Shown: piece by piece, positions 1 through 9,553 of the stretch
How positions within the stretch are numbered: position 1 is the first letter of the stretch
Layout of the letters: each line of letters begins with the position of its first letter
Assembly: GCA_003194525.1 (NCBI GenBank)
Contig: NBIV01000010.1
Coordinates: 434,001 to 498,000, forward strand
DNA from: Gracilariopsis chorda
Taxonomy: Eukaryota > Rhodophyta > Florideophyceae > Gracilariales > Gracilariaceae
DNA length: 64,000 nt
Direction: 5' to 3'
Made by a program: the position numbers and the translations under genes
The notes under the pieces: model-generated
What the model was told of the DNA's origin: nothing
The model's input: the letters and a program-made list of their open reading frames with translations, nothing else
Databases searched by the model: none

Positions 1-1350
1 GACACTCTTTGTGCAGCCATTTTGAACAAGCTTATCGGGCTGCCCGGAAGCACGTCAAACGACGTGCAACGTCACGTCGGATCGGACGTGCTCAAGATTG
101 CAACGTTTGACAACCAGTTGCGACGCACGATAGAGCTGTGCATGCAGCCTCACTTCACGGAAATGTCGTTTGCGAACCTCCGCCAGCTGATTCTGGTGGC
201 GGGCATGGACGAGCATCGCGCAATATCTCTGCAGCTTGCTCGGGCACTTTTGTCGATTCGCACGCTGGATAGGGTGCGGGATGAGAGCGTGAAACATGGT
301 ATTGCGCGCCAGACGATGCATCTTTACGCGCCACTTGCCAATCAACTGGGCATTTGGTTTGTGCAGAGCGAGCTGGAAGAACTGGCATTCATGCACTTGC
401 AGCCGGAGAGCTACCACATGGTGCGACAGCTGGTGGGCGCGCGTCGTCGAGAATGCGAAAGCACTCTAGCTCAAAGCAAACAGTTTTTGGAACGCGTACT
501 AACCAAGTCAGCCAAGGTGCGCAGCGCAGCACGCTCAGTGACGGTGAAGGGGCGAGTGAAGGGTCTGTACTCTGTGTACCGCAAGATGAAAGGCAGCGGG
601 AAGAAGGTGTGTGAAATCTACGACTTGCTGGCGCTGCGAGTGATTGTGCAGCCGAAACGCGCCGACGAAGGTGCGGAACGAAGCGCGTGCTACGCGGTGG
701 CAGAGGTGATTGAGGCGCATTACGACACGCTGGAGCGGCGCGCAAAGGACTACATTGAACGGCCCAAACGAAATGGATACCGCAGTTTACACCTTACGGT
801 GCTGACGGCGGAACGCGCCACGCCGCTGGAAATCCAAATCAGGACGGACAAGATGCACCACGTTGCCGAGTTTGGCGCGGCGGCGCACTGGATTTACAAG
901 GAAAAAAGGGGCACGGAGAGCGTGGGGGGCGCTGCTTGGGCACGGCACGGCGGCGGCGGCGGCGGCAAGACGATCATGGTGCGCATGAAAGCGGCCAGCG
1001 CAAGTGAAAGCGAGGGCGAGCTGGACATGGAGTCGGCGAGCAAGCAGCTTTCGGCGCTGGCGTGCTCGCGCGCGGGGCGACGCAGCGCGGGCGCGGGCGA
1101 CGAGGACGTGCTGCGACGCGGCTACGTGACGTGCATGGCGTCGGCCATCCGCGCGAGCAGGGTGATTGTGGCGGCGGCTGGGCAGCTGTACGGGCTGGCG
1201 GTGGGGTCGACGCTGATGGACCTGGCGCGCGGGCTGGGCGTGGCGGGGCTGGGCGCCATTGCGGTGGTGAACGGGTCGGTGGCGCCGCTGACGCAGCGGC
1301 TGGAGATGAACGACATTGTGCGCTTCATCTGCGCGCTGCCGGAGGCTTGA
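1..1350 (+). CDS. RelA/SpoT homologue (RSH), (p)ppGpp synthetase, 5' partial
   Basis: The frame is open from base 1, so the N-terminus lies outside the window. In order I see a C-terminal part of an HD-type hydrolase domain (to about base 430), a complete RelA/SpoT synthetase domain (about 550-920) and a TGS domain (about 1110-1340). Synthetase hallmarks are EIYDLLALRVI, the PKRNGYRSLH motif and LEIQIRT. There is no ACT domain after TGS. The family makes the alarmone (p)ppGpp from ATP and GTP/GDP; in algae and plants it acts mostly in the plastid. In the HD part, the usual LADRLHN motif reads LARALLS, so the conserved Asp and Asn of the hydrolase site are gone. I infer a synthetase-only enzyme. 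The localisation signal is not visible. Stop TGA at 1348-1350. Confidence 0.9.
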   Translation, partial: DTLCAAILNKLIGLPGSTSNDVQRHVGSDVLKIATFDNQLRRTIELCMQPHFTEMSFANLRQLILVAGMDEHRAISLQLARALLSIRTLDRVRDESVKHGIARQTMHLYAPLANQLGIWFVQSELEELAFMHLQPESYHMVRQLVGARRRECESTLAQSKQFLERVLTKSAKVRSAARSVTVKGRVKGLYSVYRKMKGSGKKVCEIYDLLALRVIVQPKRADEGAERSACYAVAEVIEAHYDTLERRAKDYIERPKRNGYRSLHLTVLTAERATPLEIQIRTDKMHHVAEFGAAAHWIYKEKRGTESVGGAAWARHGGGGGGKTIMVRMKAASASESEGELDMESASKQLSALACSRAGRRSAGAGDEDVLRRGYVTCMASAIRASRVIVAAAGQLYGLAVGSTLMDLARGLGVAGLGAIAVVNGSVAPLTQRLEMNDIVRFICALPEA

Positions 1351-1522
1351 CGGCGCGGGGGGTACCGTACCGGTACTGTACACTAGTGTATGTATATATA
1401 TATATTTTTTTGCTGTAACATCAATCATGTAAACACTTGTACCCTTCTTGTTGTTTATTGCATGGTTGCGCGGCGTGCTCGCCCATATTCTGTTCGCTAA
1501 AGTGCATCATGCACAGAGCCGC

Positions 1523-2068
1523 CTACACTGACGCGCGCGCGTGCAGGCGCGGAGCAGCGCTCTTCTTGGCGCCCAGAGGCGCGTCGCGTGCAAACACCGA
1601 GTTGACGTTGAGCCGCAGACGGCTGACCAGCTGCACGTAGCGCTGCGCGTCCGTTCTCAACAGGTACTGCATGAGCGAGCGTCGTCTCGCAACCATCATC
1701 AACAGCCGTCTGCGCCCCATCTTGTCCTGGCGGTGCGCCGTCACGTGGCGCGTCAGGTGGCGGATGCGCTCCGTCAGCAGCGCGATCTGCACCTCGGCGC
1801 AGCCCGTGTCGGACGCCCCGCGCCGCGCGTACTCGCGCATCAGCTGCGCCTTGCGCGCGTTGCGCCTCGCCAGCGCCGAGCCGTTGCTCACGCGCAGCGC
1901 GTCGGCCACGCGCCGCGCCGCGGCCGAGCGGCCGCCGTCCACGGGGTGCGCGATCAGCGAGCACAGCGCGGCGCGCGGGGGGGAGCGCGGGGGCGGCTGA
2001 TGGCGCGCCGCTCTGCACAGCCGCACCAACGCTTGCGTCATTTGCGTCATTTGCTTCATTTGCTTCAT
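1523..2068 (-). CDS. Organellar small-subunit ribosomal protein uS15
   Basis: The 181-residue product carries a complete bacterial-type S15 core at about residues 84-150, including GCAEVQIALLTERI, HxxDxxxRRRLLMMVARRR and the YxxLxxRLRLN end. The family binds the 16S rRNA central domain. About 80 residues precede the core, basic and rich in Ala and Arg, which fits an organelle transit peptide; plastid and mitochondrion cannot be told apart here. The N-terminus MKQMKQMTQMTQ is encoded by a short imperfect 9-bp tandem repeat, so the exact start is uncertain among several in-frame ATGs. It is divergent to the carbonic anhydrase gene and shares a 733-bp spacer with it. Confidence 0.88.
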   Translation of the reverse strand: MKQMKQMTQMTQALVRLCRAARHQPPPRSPPRAALCSLIAHPVDGGRSAAARRVADALRVSNGSALARRNARKAQLMREYARRGASDTGCAEVQIALLTERIRHLTRHVTAHRQDKMGRRRLLMMVARRRSLMQYLLRTDAQRYVQLVSRLRLNVNSVFARDAPLGAKKSAAPRLHARASV

Positions 2069-2801
2069 TTGCTTGATGATGTTGCGCGCGCCGTCGGTCG
2101 GTGCAGCTGCTGCGGGTGGCGGCAGCTGCTGCGGGTGGCGGCAGCTGCTGCGGGTGGCACCAGCCGCGCGAGGGCGCCGCGCTCAACGGCCACCAAGCGC
2201 CGGCGCCGGCGTAGTGCACAGCTGGACACGTGGCGCCGCGGTGGACAGGTGTGACACATGGACCAGCAGTACACAGCTGTGAAACGTGGCGCAGCAGTGG
2301 ACAGGTGTGACACGTGGACCAGCAGTACACAGCTGTGACACGTGGCGCTGGCGCCTGCCGCGGCGCGCGCCAGATTGCGCCGCCGCCCGCGCTCGCTGCG
2401 CCGTCCCACGCGCGGCGAGTTGGTAGTGGCCGCCAGCGGCTGAATTCACGCGCGCGCACTGGCCGCAGCGCCGCGCCGTTGCAACCGACGGCGGCGGCCG
2501 CTGTCGCCGGCTCGCGCGAGCGCGACGGACGGCTCTCGCCTGGGCCCCTCGCCAGCGCCGCGGCGCGCGCGACGTGGCGGCGCGCGCGAGCGCCGAATGA
2601 AAACGCGACAAGTGCCGCGCCACGCCGCGGCCGCCCCCCCCCCCCCGCCCCGGCGCTAGGCACAGCCTCGCGGCCGCAAGCGCCGCCCACCGCGCTCCTG
2701 AGATCGCCTTGTAGAGTGCTCCCGTCTCGCGAATCGTCGCTTCGCGCGCGTGCGCTGTCGCCATTGCCCAAGTACCTTGGCCTCCGCTGCGCGAGCGCAG
2801 C
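2069..2801. promoter_or_regulatory. Divergent promoter spacer between uS15 and carbonic anhydrase
   Basis: This very GC-rich spacer separates two divergent genes. It contains a threefold GCAGCTGCTGCGGGTGGC-type repeat near 2100-2158, a 55-56-bp tandem repeat at 2217-2350, and three CACGTGG G-box cores at 2227, 2311 and 2339. ACGT-core motifs are classic bZIP/bHLH binding sites. A C homopolymer lies at about 2634-2646. No TATA box stands out. The regulatory role is inferred from position and motifs only. Confidence 0.5.
2217..2350. repeat. 55-56-bp tandem repeat carrying G-box cores
   Basis: Two full units (2217-2271 and 2272-2327) and a partial third (from 2328) are nearly identical. Each begins CACAGCTG and includes an ACGTGG core, GGACAGGTGTGACAC and GGACCAGCAGTA. 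Single-base differences between units hit the ACGT cores, giving a mix of perfect CACGTGG and variants. Confidence 0.85.
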
Positions 2802-3587
2802 ATGCCTCCCCACGACCACCACCCCTTTCATCCCCCACTACTTAACCGCTCCATACGCGTTCTCCCCCAGCTGCACGACCGCCTCCAGCAGCAGCAGCAG
2901 CAGCAGCACCACCGCCCACCCCCTCCGCATCCGCCCCATCCTCAAATGGCATCCAGAACCGAAATCAACCCCGCCGCAACAGCAGCGCTCCCCTCCGGCG
3001 CTACCCGCGCTCAAGCCGTGCTGCAAAACTTGCTCGCCGCTAACGCCGCGTTTGTCAACGGCGAGCCGGCGCGTCTCACAGCCTCGTCCGTGCAATTGCG
3101 CCGCCATTTGGCCACGCACGGACAGTCGCCTTCCACCGTCGTCATCACATGCGCCGATTCTCGCGTGTCGCCCGAAATCATCTTCGGCGCCTCCTTGGGC
3201 GACTTGTTTGTCATTCGCAACGCCGGAAATGTCACGTACGAGGACTCTGTGCAGGCTAGTGTGGAGTACGCCGTCACTCAATTGAAGTCGCCGTTGGTGC
3301 TTGTCATGGGCCATTCCAAGTGCGGCGCTGTGGCCGCCGCCACTGCCGTTGCCAGGGGAGACGCCGCTATTGACGGCTGCTTGGGAAGACATATTCACCG
3401 CATTGCTAAGGGCGTCGATGCTGTGCGTCAAGATGAACGCGTCGCCGTTGAGACCAATGTTAGAGAGGGCGTTAACACCCTGTTGCATGGCCCCGTTGTG
3501 GGCGCTCTCGCCAAATCTCACCAACTCACCGTACTGGGCGCCGTGTATGATATCTCCACGGGACAGGTATTCGTCCTGGATAACTAG
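2802..3587 (+). CDS. Beta-class carbonic anhydrase
   Basis: The 261-residue protein catalyses reversible hydration of CO2. The beta-class zinc site is complete: Cys117 and Asp119-Arg121 in CADSR, and His171-x2-Cys174 in GHSKCGA. The sequence IRNAGNV and the C-terminal YDISTGQV segment also fit the family. Residues 1-48 are a low-complexity leader with seven Gln from a CAG run and many Pro/His; an alternative ATG at 2946 (Met49) would give a plain cytosolic enzyme of 213 residues. Whether the leader is a targeting peptide is unclear. The gene has no intron and ends with TAG. Confidence 0.93.
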   Translation: MPPHDHHPFHPPLLNRSIRVLPQLHDRLQQQQQQQHHRPPPPHPPHPQMASRTEINPAATAALPSGATRAQAVLQNLLAANAAFVNGEPARLTASSVQLRRHLATHGQSPSTVVITCADSRVSPEIIFGASLGDLFVIRNAGNVTYEDSVQASVEYAVTQLKSPLVLVMGHSKCGAVAAATAVARGDAAIDGCLGRHIHRIAKGVDAVRQDERVAVETNVREGVNTLLHGPVVGALAKSHQLTVLGAVYDISTGQVFVLDN

Positions 3588-4023
3588 TCGTAGCTGTATC
3601 GCTGTATCTATCCCATTCTTTTTTTTGGTTACTTGCTGTAAAGCGTGTGTGCTAACCCCCCCCCCCCCCTTCATCATCCCGCGCCACTCGGGCACAACCC
3701 CCATGTCGCCCCACTAACCAAGCGCACTGTGTCCCGACCTCCAGTACAGTTAAACGCCCAAGTTACCACATCTATCTGTCTGTACATACATTCCCTTGGT
3801 ATATCCTTTTGTCGCATGTGAGCATAACCCCTTTCCCCCCAAACCCCCGCATCGATAACTTATCGACTGTTCCACACATCGCCACCATCTCACCCCATCG
3901 CTTCACGTTCCCGATGCCACCGTCTCGCGCCTTGACGCCCCTCCATCTCACACCGCGTGAGATGGACCCTTACGCGTGCCACGTCCCACCATCCCCACCC
4001 GCACGTCCGCCGCATCGCGCACT

Positions 4024-4056
<33 letters not shown>

Positions 4057-4121
4057 CAGCCCCCTTTTAAGCTGCCGCGCCCCATCCTCCGCTGCAACAC
4101 CTCACATCGCAGTTGAACAAC
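3588..4121. other. Intergenic, low-complexity, pyrimidine-rich
   Basis: No gene is seen. The stretch holds a C homopolymer near 3656-3669, long CT-rich runs, a (CCG)n run at about 4023-4056 and the start region of the bZIP gene. A GCCACGTCC motif near 3977 is another ACGT core. Confidence 0.6.
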
Positions 4122-4574
4122 ATGGACCGCCTTCAACACACTCTCGTCACCACGCTCGCACAAGCTCAACACAATCACCATACCGCCCAACAATCCTTCC
4201 CCCCTTTACCCCCAGTCGCCCCGTCCTTCCCCAACCTCCACTTGCCACTCACCCTCCCCTCCACGCCTGCTGCTGCCAGCGTCAGCGCCAGCGCCAGCGC
4301 CAGCGCCAGCGCCGCCGCCCCCGCCCAGGCGCGCGCGCCGCGCAAACGCGCAGCAGATGCGCGAAGCCGCGCTGAAATCCGCCGCGACCGCGCCGCGAGG
4401 AACAGGAACTCTGCGCGTCGGTCGCGGCTCAACAAGAAAGCTCAATTGGAACGCGAACGTTTACATGCCGAGTTGGTGCAGCAACGCAACGCATCTCTAC
4501 GCACCACCGTTCATCTTCTCTCCCAACGCGTGCATCATCTGCAGCAGTTGATCCGCCATCTCACGCCACGTTAA
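4122..4574 (+). CDS. bZIP transcription factor, small
   Basis: The 150-residue protein has a C-terminal bZIP domain. The basic region reads RNRNSARRSR with the invariant Asn94-x7-Arg102 spacing, and the zipper has hydrophobic residues in perfect heptads at Val119, Leu126, Leu133, Leu140 and Leu147. The N-terminal half is Pro/Ser/Ala-rich, with an (SA)n stretch from an AGCGCC repeat. Such proteins dimerise and bind ACGT-core DNA in the nucleus. The protein stops at the end of the zipper, so it has no obvious activation domain and could act as a heterodimer partner; that is inference. The start is the ATG at 4122. Confidence 0.88.
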   Translation: MDRLQHTLVTTLAQAQHNHHTAQQSFPPLPPVAPSFPNLHLPLTLPSTPAAASVSASASASASAAAPAQARAPRKRAADARSRAEIRRDRAARNRNSARRSRLNKKAQLERERLHAELVQQRNASLRTTVHLLSQRVHHLQQLIRHLTPR

Positions 4575-4722
4575 AGCAACCCACCAACCTGTACACGTGG
4601 GCCCGCTAACAGCTTTCGCCGCCCCCCCTGTTCTCAACACTCTCACGGACGTTCGTTTGCGCGACACAACTGCCGATGCCGTGGGTGGGTGCGCTGCGAG
4701 TTTGTCGGGCCTTCCCCCCGTT

Positions 4723-5883
4723 ATGTGCTCAAAGGCCGGTGCGCGTCGCGTGCAGCTGCCGCGCTCCGCGCTGCTCTACCCTCTAATTGCACTCGCTCTC
4801 CTCGTAACTCTTCTTCTAAACCTCTCTCATCTCCGTTCGCTTCTCCTCCCCGCGCACCAAAAAGACGCCAACATAGCCTACTTCATTCAAATCACCCCTC
4901 ACACACTGGCCCATCTTCCAAGACTCTACTCTACAATCCACCATCCGTACAATTTACACGCGCTGCACTTCGACGTGCAGATCCCCTCTCAACAGGTAAC
5001 GCACGTTCTCGCCCAGCTCCGCCTCAGGAACGCCAACTTCGAACGCGATACCATTGTAATTCCGCCGCGAAAACTCGTGTACGATGGCATTTCCATGGTG
5101 CTTAACACGCTTCACGCCATGTCCTACATGTTGAAGCGACCTAACTGGCATTACTTCATCAACTTATCCGGCCATGATTACCCGCTCGTCCCCCCCGAGG
5201 TACAACGAAAGCTCCTCGGTTCCGTCCGTTCCCTAGATCCGCTCCCGAATTTTCTCTCCATGAGCTCTTCAAAACGTGCCGAATCCGTGTTTTACGATCG
5301 CGCCTCTACGCTGTTTACGGATACGTCATTGTGTTACCCGCCCACGGCGCCTCATCTGCCGCATGAACACCCCGTTTGTAACGAGCTCGCAAAGTCCACA
5401 ACTCCAAACCCCATTTTTGACCACTCTTTCAGACCGGCTTATTCGGGCGCTTGGCTCATTGTGTCAAGACAGTTTTGTGAGAACGCTACAACGTCATCCG
5501 AAGCACGTCACCTTCTGGTAGCGTTCGCAAACATGCGAGGCTCCGATGAGTTTTTTTTTGCTACACTGGCGAGATACAACGCACAGTTCAACAAGACGCT
5601 TATTCCAAAGGCTTTACGAAAGGTGATCTGGGTGGCGGATGGAGAACATGCTGGGCAGCATCCGTTCTTTGTGGATGAACAACACTCAAATGGTTCATAC
5701 CGCTTTTTGAAACCGCTTAATGAGTCGATTGATTTCTTTGCTAGGAAGTTTGGACATAGTGATAGTGCGTTTATGGATGTCATTGATCACATGGCTAGAG
5801 ATGCGCAACGAGTTGATCGTATCAGTCAGGCTTTTGGATGGATTGTTGTCGCCTTGAAGAGACAAATGGCTCAACGTGCGTGA
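4723..5883 (+). CDS. GT14-type glycosyltransferase (core-2/I-branching or xylosyltransferase-like)
   Basis: The 386-residue protein is a type II membrane protein: a short basic N-terminus, one hydrophobic segment at about residues 14-36, then a lumenal domain. The domain matches family GT14 in IAYFIQIT, HFDVQIP, WHYFINLSGHDYPLV, YSGAWLIVSR and GSDEFFFATL. The family adds GlcNAc or xylose to O-glycans or proteoglycan cores in the Golgi. The exact donor and acceptor cannot be read from sequence. I chose the ATG at 4723; the frame stays open further upstream but lacks an ATG. A CACGTGGG motif lies about 125 bp upstream. No intron. Confidence 0.82.
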   Translation: MCSKAGARRVQLPRSALLYPLIALALLVTLLLNLSHLRSLLLPAHQKDANIAYFIQITPHTLAHLPRLYSTIHHPYNLHALHFDVQIPSQQVTHVLAQLRLRNANFERDTIVIPPRKLVYDGISMVLNTLHAMSYMLKRPNWHYFINLSGHDYPLVPPEVQRKLLGSVRSLDPLPNFLSMSSSKRAESVFYDRASTLFTDTSLCYPPTAPHLPHEHPVCNELAKSTTPNPIFDHSFRPAYSGAWLIVSRQFCENATTSSEARHLLVAFANMRGSDEFFFATLARYNAQFNKTLIPKALRKVIWVADGEHAGQHPFFVDEQHSNGSYRFLKPLNESIDFFARKFGHSDSAFMDVIDHMARDAQRVDRISQAFGWIVVALKRQMAQRA

Positions 5884-8800
5884 TTCTGTTGCTTTTTCTT
5901 GTAGTTTTTGTTGGTTGCTTGTGCTTTGCTTTTGTTTGTTTGTTTGGTACTTTCTGTAGAACAAGATGTGAGATAGCTTTCTATGTGCGTGTGTTGTGGA
6001 CTAGCGTTTCACGTGCCGTATTACAGCACAAGGGTCACTTTTGAATCTTGCATCTTGCTTGCTTGTCACCTGGCCCGCTCTATCATCTTCTTTAAATCTA
6101 AAAATACCCTTGGTGTGCCAACACTCAAATCTGTATTCCACCCAAAAGAAAACCATGGTGGACTGTGAAGACCCGTTCGCTGCGTCCCAATCATTTTCAC
6201 GGCCGTCCCACATGTGTGGGCACGGGACGAACGCAAGAAAACTTGACATGTTGTGTTAGTTTATAGTTTAGGCTCTGTAAAACTTCTTTTATTGTTGGCC
6301 TCTAAACAGACTGCGAGCCGCGATCATCTTTAAAAAGTTACAACGGCTGCTTATATCTCTTCCCTTCCCCTTGGTTTGCACCTTGATTATTGGTTACAGT
6401 GTAGTCGTATGCCAGCGGTCTCGAGCGAGTGGCCAGCGGAGCGTAACCCAGGCGAACCATTCGCCGATTGCTCTGTATCATATCTGTCCGAGCCGTTTAT
6501 TTCGCGCTTTTTTTCAATCGCACATGCACCTGGGGTGACGAGCGCTTGGTTGTGAATAATCTGCGATCGTCTCTCACCTGGAAGGGGCGAATGGCTTTCC
6601 ACCACATCTCACGAATACACACATGGCGACAGCCGCTGTCGAGAGAGCGTACTGTACAGTATGATACCGCTGGTAAAGGGTAAGGGATAACCCTAGTGGT
6701 AAAGGATTAGCAATCTTGGTATCCTTCTACAGGGAAATGAAGCCAAAAAGCAGCGAGTGTGCACCGTTGGCACCAACGGTACTGTGGATCAACAGCTCGT
6801 TTTTATGATTTGTGTTGCTTGTCCAATGGTGCCACCAACTCAAAAGGCCTTCATCCAACCCTATAACACTTTGCCTTGTTAAAACCAACGGTAAGGGTTA
6901 CCCTCGGTGTACGGCACGTACTTTCTGCACACCGAGGATCGTCTTCAAAGTGCAAACGGTGCATTACCCTGCTTCTGCCCGTACACGACAGCATTACACG
7001 ATTGCAAATGTAGTATTCCTATTCCCCTCCCCACTAGCACAACGTTGTGGAATCGGAACCCACGCATTCTTCGCTTTCCTTCTTGTTTGCCAGCGAGGGC
7101 GGCGTCACATGATTTTGGCGGTCCCGATCTACGAGTTTTGGACGCTTTTTGTTCTAAAGATATTGAGATCAGGATTCCAACGTAGTTTGGAATCCTGATC
7201 TCAATATCTTCTTGTTCAGTCGTTTGCTAAAAAGAACAACTGGTACTGAATCATGACACGCAGGGGCCAGTGCGATCCATCAGTTTTTCATCGCCTGAAA
7301 TCAAAACTGCAATGGCTTCTATCAAAGTACCAAACGGTAACTGTTGTCCCTATAAAACACTCAATGCCTATACCTTTTGGCACTGTACCGTCCGCTCAAC
7401 ATGGAGTTATTTTGGGAAGATGTTGTGCTATTCCTCAATTTTGCTGGGACGCGCAGTTTTCATCTTCTTCTGTTCTAAAAACCAGCAAAATGCATCCGCA
7501 TATGTAGAACATATTATGTACGATATATTGCCCAAATCTGAAATCGAGCGAGTGCCTACCTTCGTCCCCTTACCCCCCCCCCGTTACTTTTTGTACTCTC
7601 AGTTCCACAATTGCTTCAATGTCACACTCAGAAAAAATGGAAGCGCAAAACCGTGAGTCGTTTTCAAGTTTCTCACTTCTTGTCTTATCGATACTCCTTT
7701 TCGGAGGTTGTCGGCTGTTCAGGGCAACCCACGTGGAAGCGGACAAGAAGAGGCAGCGTTGTGGAATATGGCTTTCTTCAACGCCCTTGAAAACTTGCGG
7801 TGTCCTTGCTTCGCACGAATGTTTTTCACAGTCCTCACAATGTCCTTACTGAGACTGAAGGAAACCAGACTGCTCTCAAAACAGTACGTTCCTTCGAGGA
7901 TTAGCTCTGGGCTAGCGTAGTGAGCAGCCGTTTGGATCAAAGATGGTCTCATTAGCGATTAAAAAATATGCTTTCTTGATGATGGTCAACGTATTGAACC
8001 TCTAACTGCTTCAGAAAGGCGACTAGCAACCTCCGGTCCACGGAGGAGTACGTCAAATTTGTTTGGCGATTCAGAGCTTACAGAACGACAGTTGAGCACA
8101 AAGTGCACGGTCAACATTTCAACATTAAAAAAAACTGCGGGGGTCAGAAGGGTAGCGGTCCCTTGATAGCAAAGGCTAAATCCTAGCTACAAACGACGAT
8201 GTGCGGCACATTGTAGTAAGTAAATTAGGATAACTCACATCCTAGAATCCCCACAGAGGAATACAAAGCTATAACCTGGCTGGAAAGCCCTTCAATGTTC
8301 TGCATAACCTTCAGGCCTTACCCAATTCTTACATTTCAACATATCTAGCTAATGTCGCGGACAACAAGGGCTTCGGGATATGACCGCTACAAGTCGAAGT
8401 AAATAAGTAATGTTACTTACCGTATCTTGCATATGTATCAAAGCGTTTGGATGTTTCCCCTGATCTTCCCCAGCATCTCTTCTTTCGTCACAGCTCTTCA
8501 AATCTCAGAACGGTACTACTGGGTAAGGGTCAAAGGCTCGTGTCGCATCTTATCATGTAATCACGAGAGGTGAATTCCGGGACCATGAAGCAGTAAAAGG
8601 TGTGATCTCTCACGCAAGATCAAAGAATCTTCCACCAACATTACAATCCTTTCATGCTGTAGCCGATAGCTTTTACATTATTCTTTGGCGTATGACGTCT
8701 CGTTGTCACAGAACAGTGAAGACACATTCAGGAAAGCTAAAAGCTGCCGTGGCCGTCATCGTATGATAGGTATAATACACTTGTACGAGAAGCGACACAA

Positions 8801-9553
8801 AAAAGACGTAATGATCAGAGACAACTGGGCACGTGCAATTGAGTGAAGTGTTCTGTCGAGAATTAGACTGCGCTGGCTATGCGGCAACGAAAGAGCATCG
8901 TCGTGTGTAGCCAACGTTAATGCACTCCAACGTGAAAGCACTACCGTGACTCGGAACAACAAGCAGAGGGCACAAAATACTCACAGAAAGGACATACGCA
9001 ATAAGAAATGTCCCTTGAAGCGTTCAAATGTGACCTGCTTTCGTTCAAACCCGCTTCCGGTCACCGCGGGCCGACGTTGGCATTGTGGACCACAACATTT
9101 TCTCTACAAACCTGAGCGACGTCATACGTGCAGGTTTTCTTTCATGTTGACACCCAGAGACCTCACTAACCTTCAAGCCTAGTGATTTTTATCGAACTGT
9201 TATTCTTCCTCCCTAAAAGGCCCATATAATCCAGCCCTACGACTAGTTCTTAGGGCACCAGGTGTACCTTCCACAACATTGAGGGCCTTTGTCCCGAAAA
9301 CTACGTATTCTAAGGTCGCTTATGTGGCTTGATGTTGTTGGTAGTGCTATTCCTGTGGTGGAGCTCAACCGGTTCGTGTGACCTGGCGACATACCTGAAT
9401 TTGCTCGCTACATTGGCAGGGAGGGAGACTCACTAAAGTAATAACTTGTGCCCCATTTCTCGACACGGCAACGGAATTCCGTGAGAATGGTCCCCATTAT
9501 ACGCTGTGCTACTCTCCATTCTGTGCACGTCCTTCCTTCTTCGCGCAGCTCCC
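5884..9553. other. Long intergenic region without a convincing gene
   Basis: About 3.7 kb with only short, unconvincing open frames. It holds a perfect 24-bp hairpin (7157-7210), a small palindrome ACCGTTGG-CA-CCAACGGT at 6763-6780, GGTAA-GGG-TTACC near 6890, and one copy of a GGGTAGCGGTCC motif at 8150-8161 that recurs elsewhere in the window. The scattered inverted repeats suggest old small transposable elements. Confidence 0.55.
7157..7210. repeat. Perfect 24-bp inverted repeat with 6-nt loop
   Basis: Bases 7157-7180 are the exact reverse complement of 7187-7210, with CGTAGT between them. The stem contains the segment GATATTGAGATCAGGATTCC. Flanking bases do not extend the pairing. A stem this long and perfect is not expected by chance. 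It could be a foldback element remnant or a small-RNA precursor. Confidence 0.9.

Noticed and set aside
55-1428. Long minus-strand open frames opposite the RSH gene
   Set aside because: They overlap a well-supported conserved gene and are Arg/Pro/Ala-rich artefacts of high GC.
1497-3704. Several long frames on both strands across the GC-rich uS15/carbonic anhydrase region
   Set aside because: Stops are rare in GC-rich DNA; compositions are Arg/Ala/Pro-biased and no family is seen, whereas uS15 and carbonic anhydrase explain the conserved signal.
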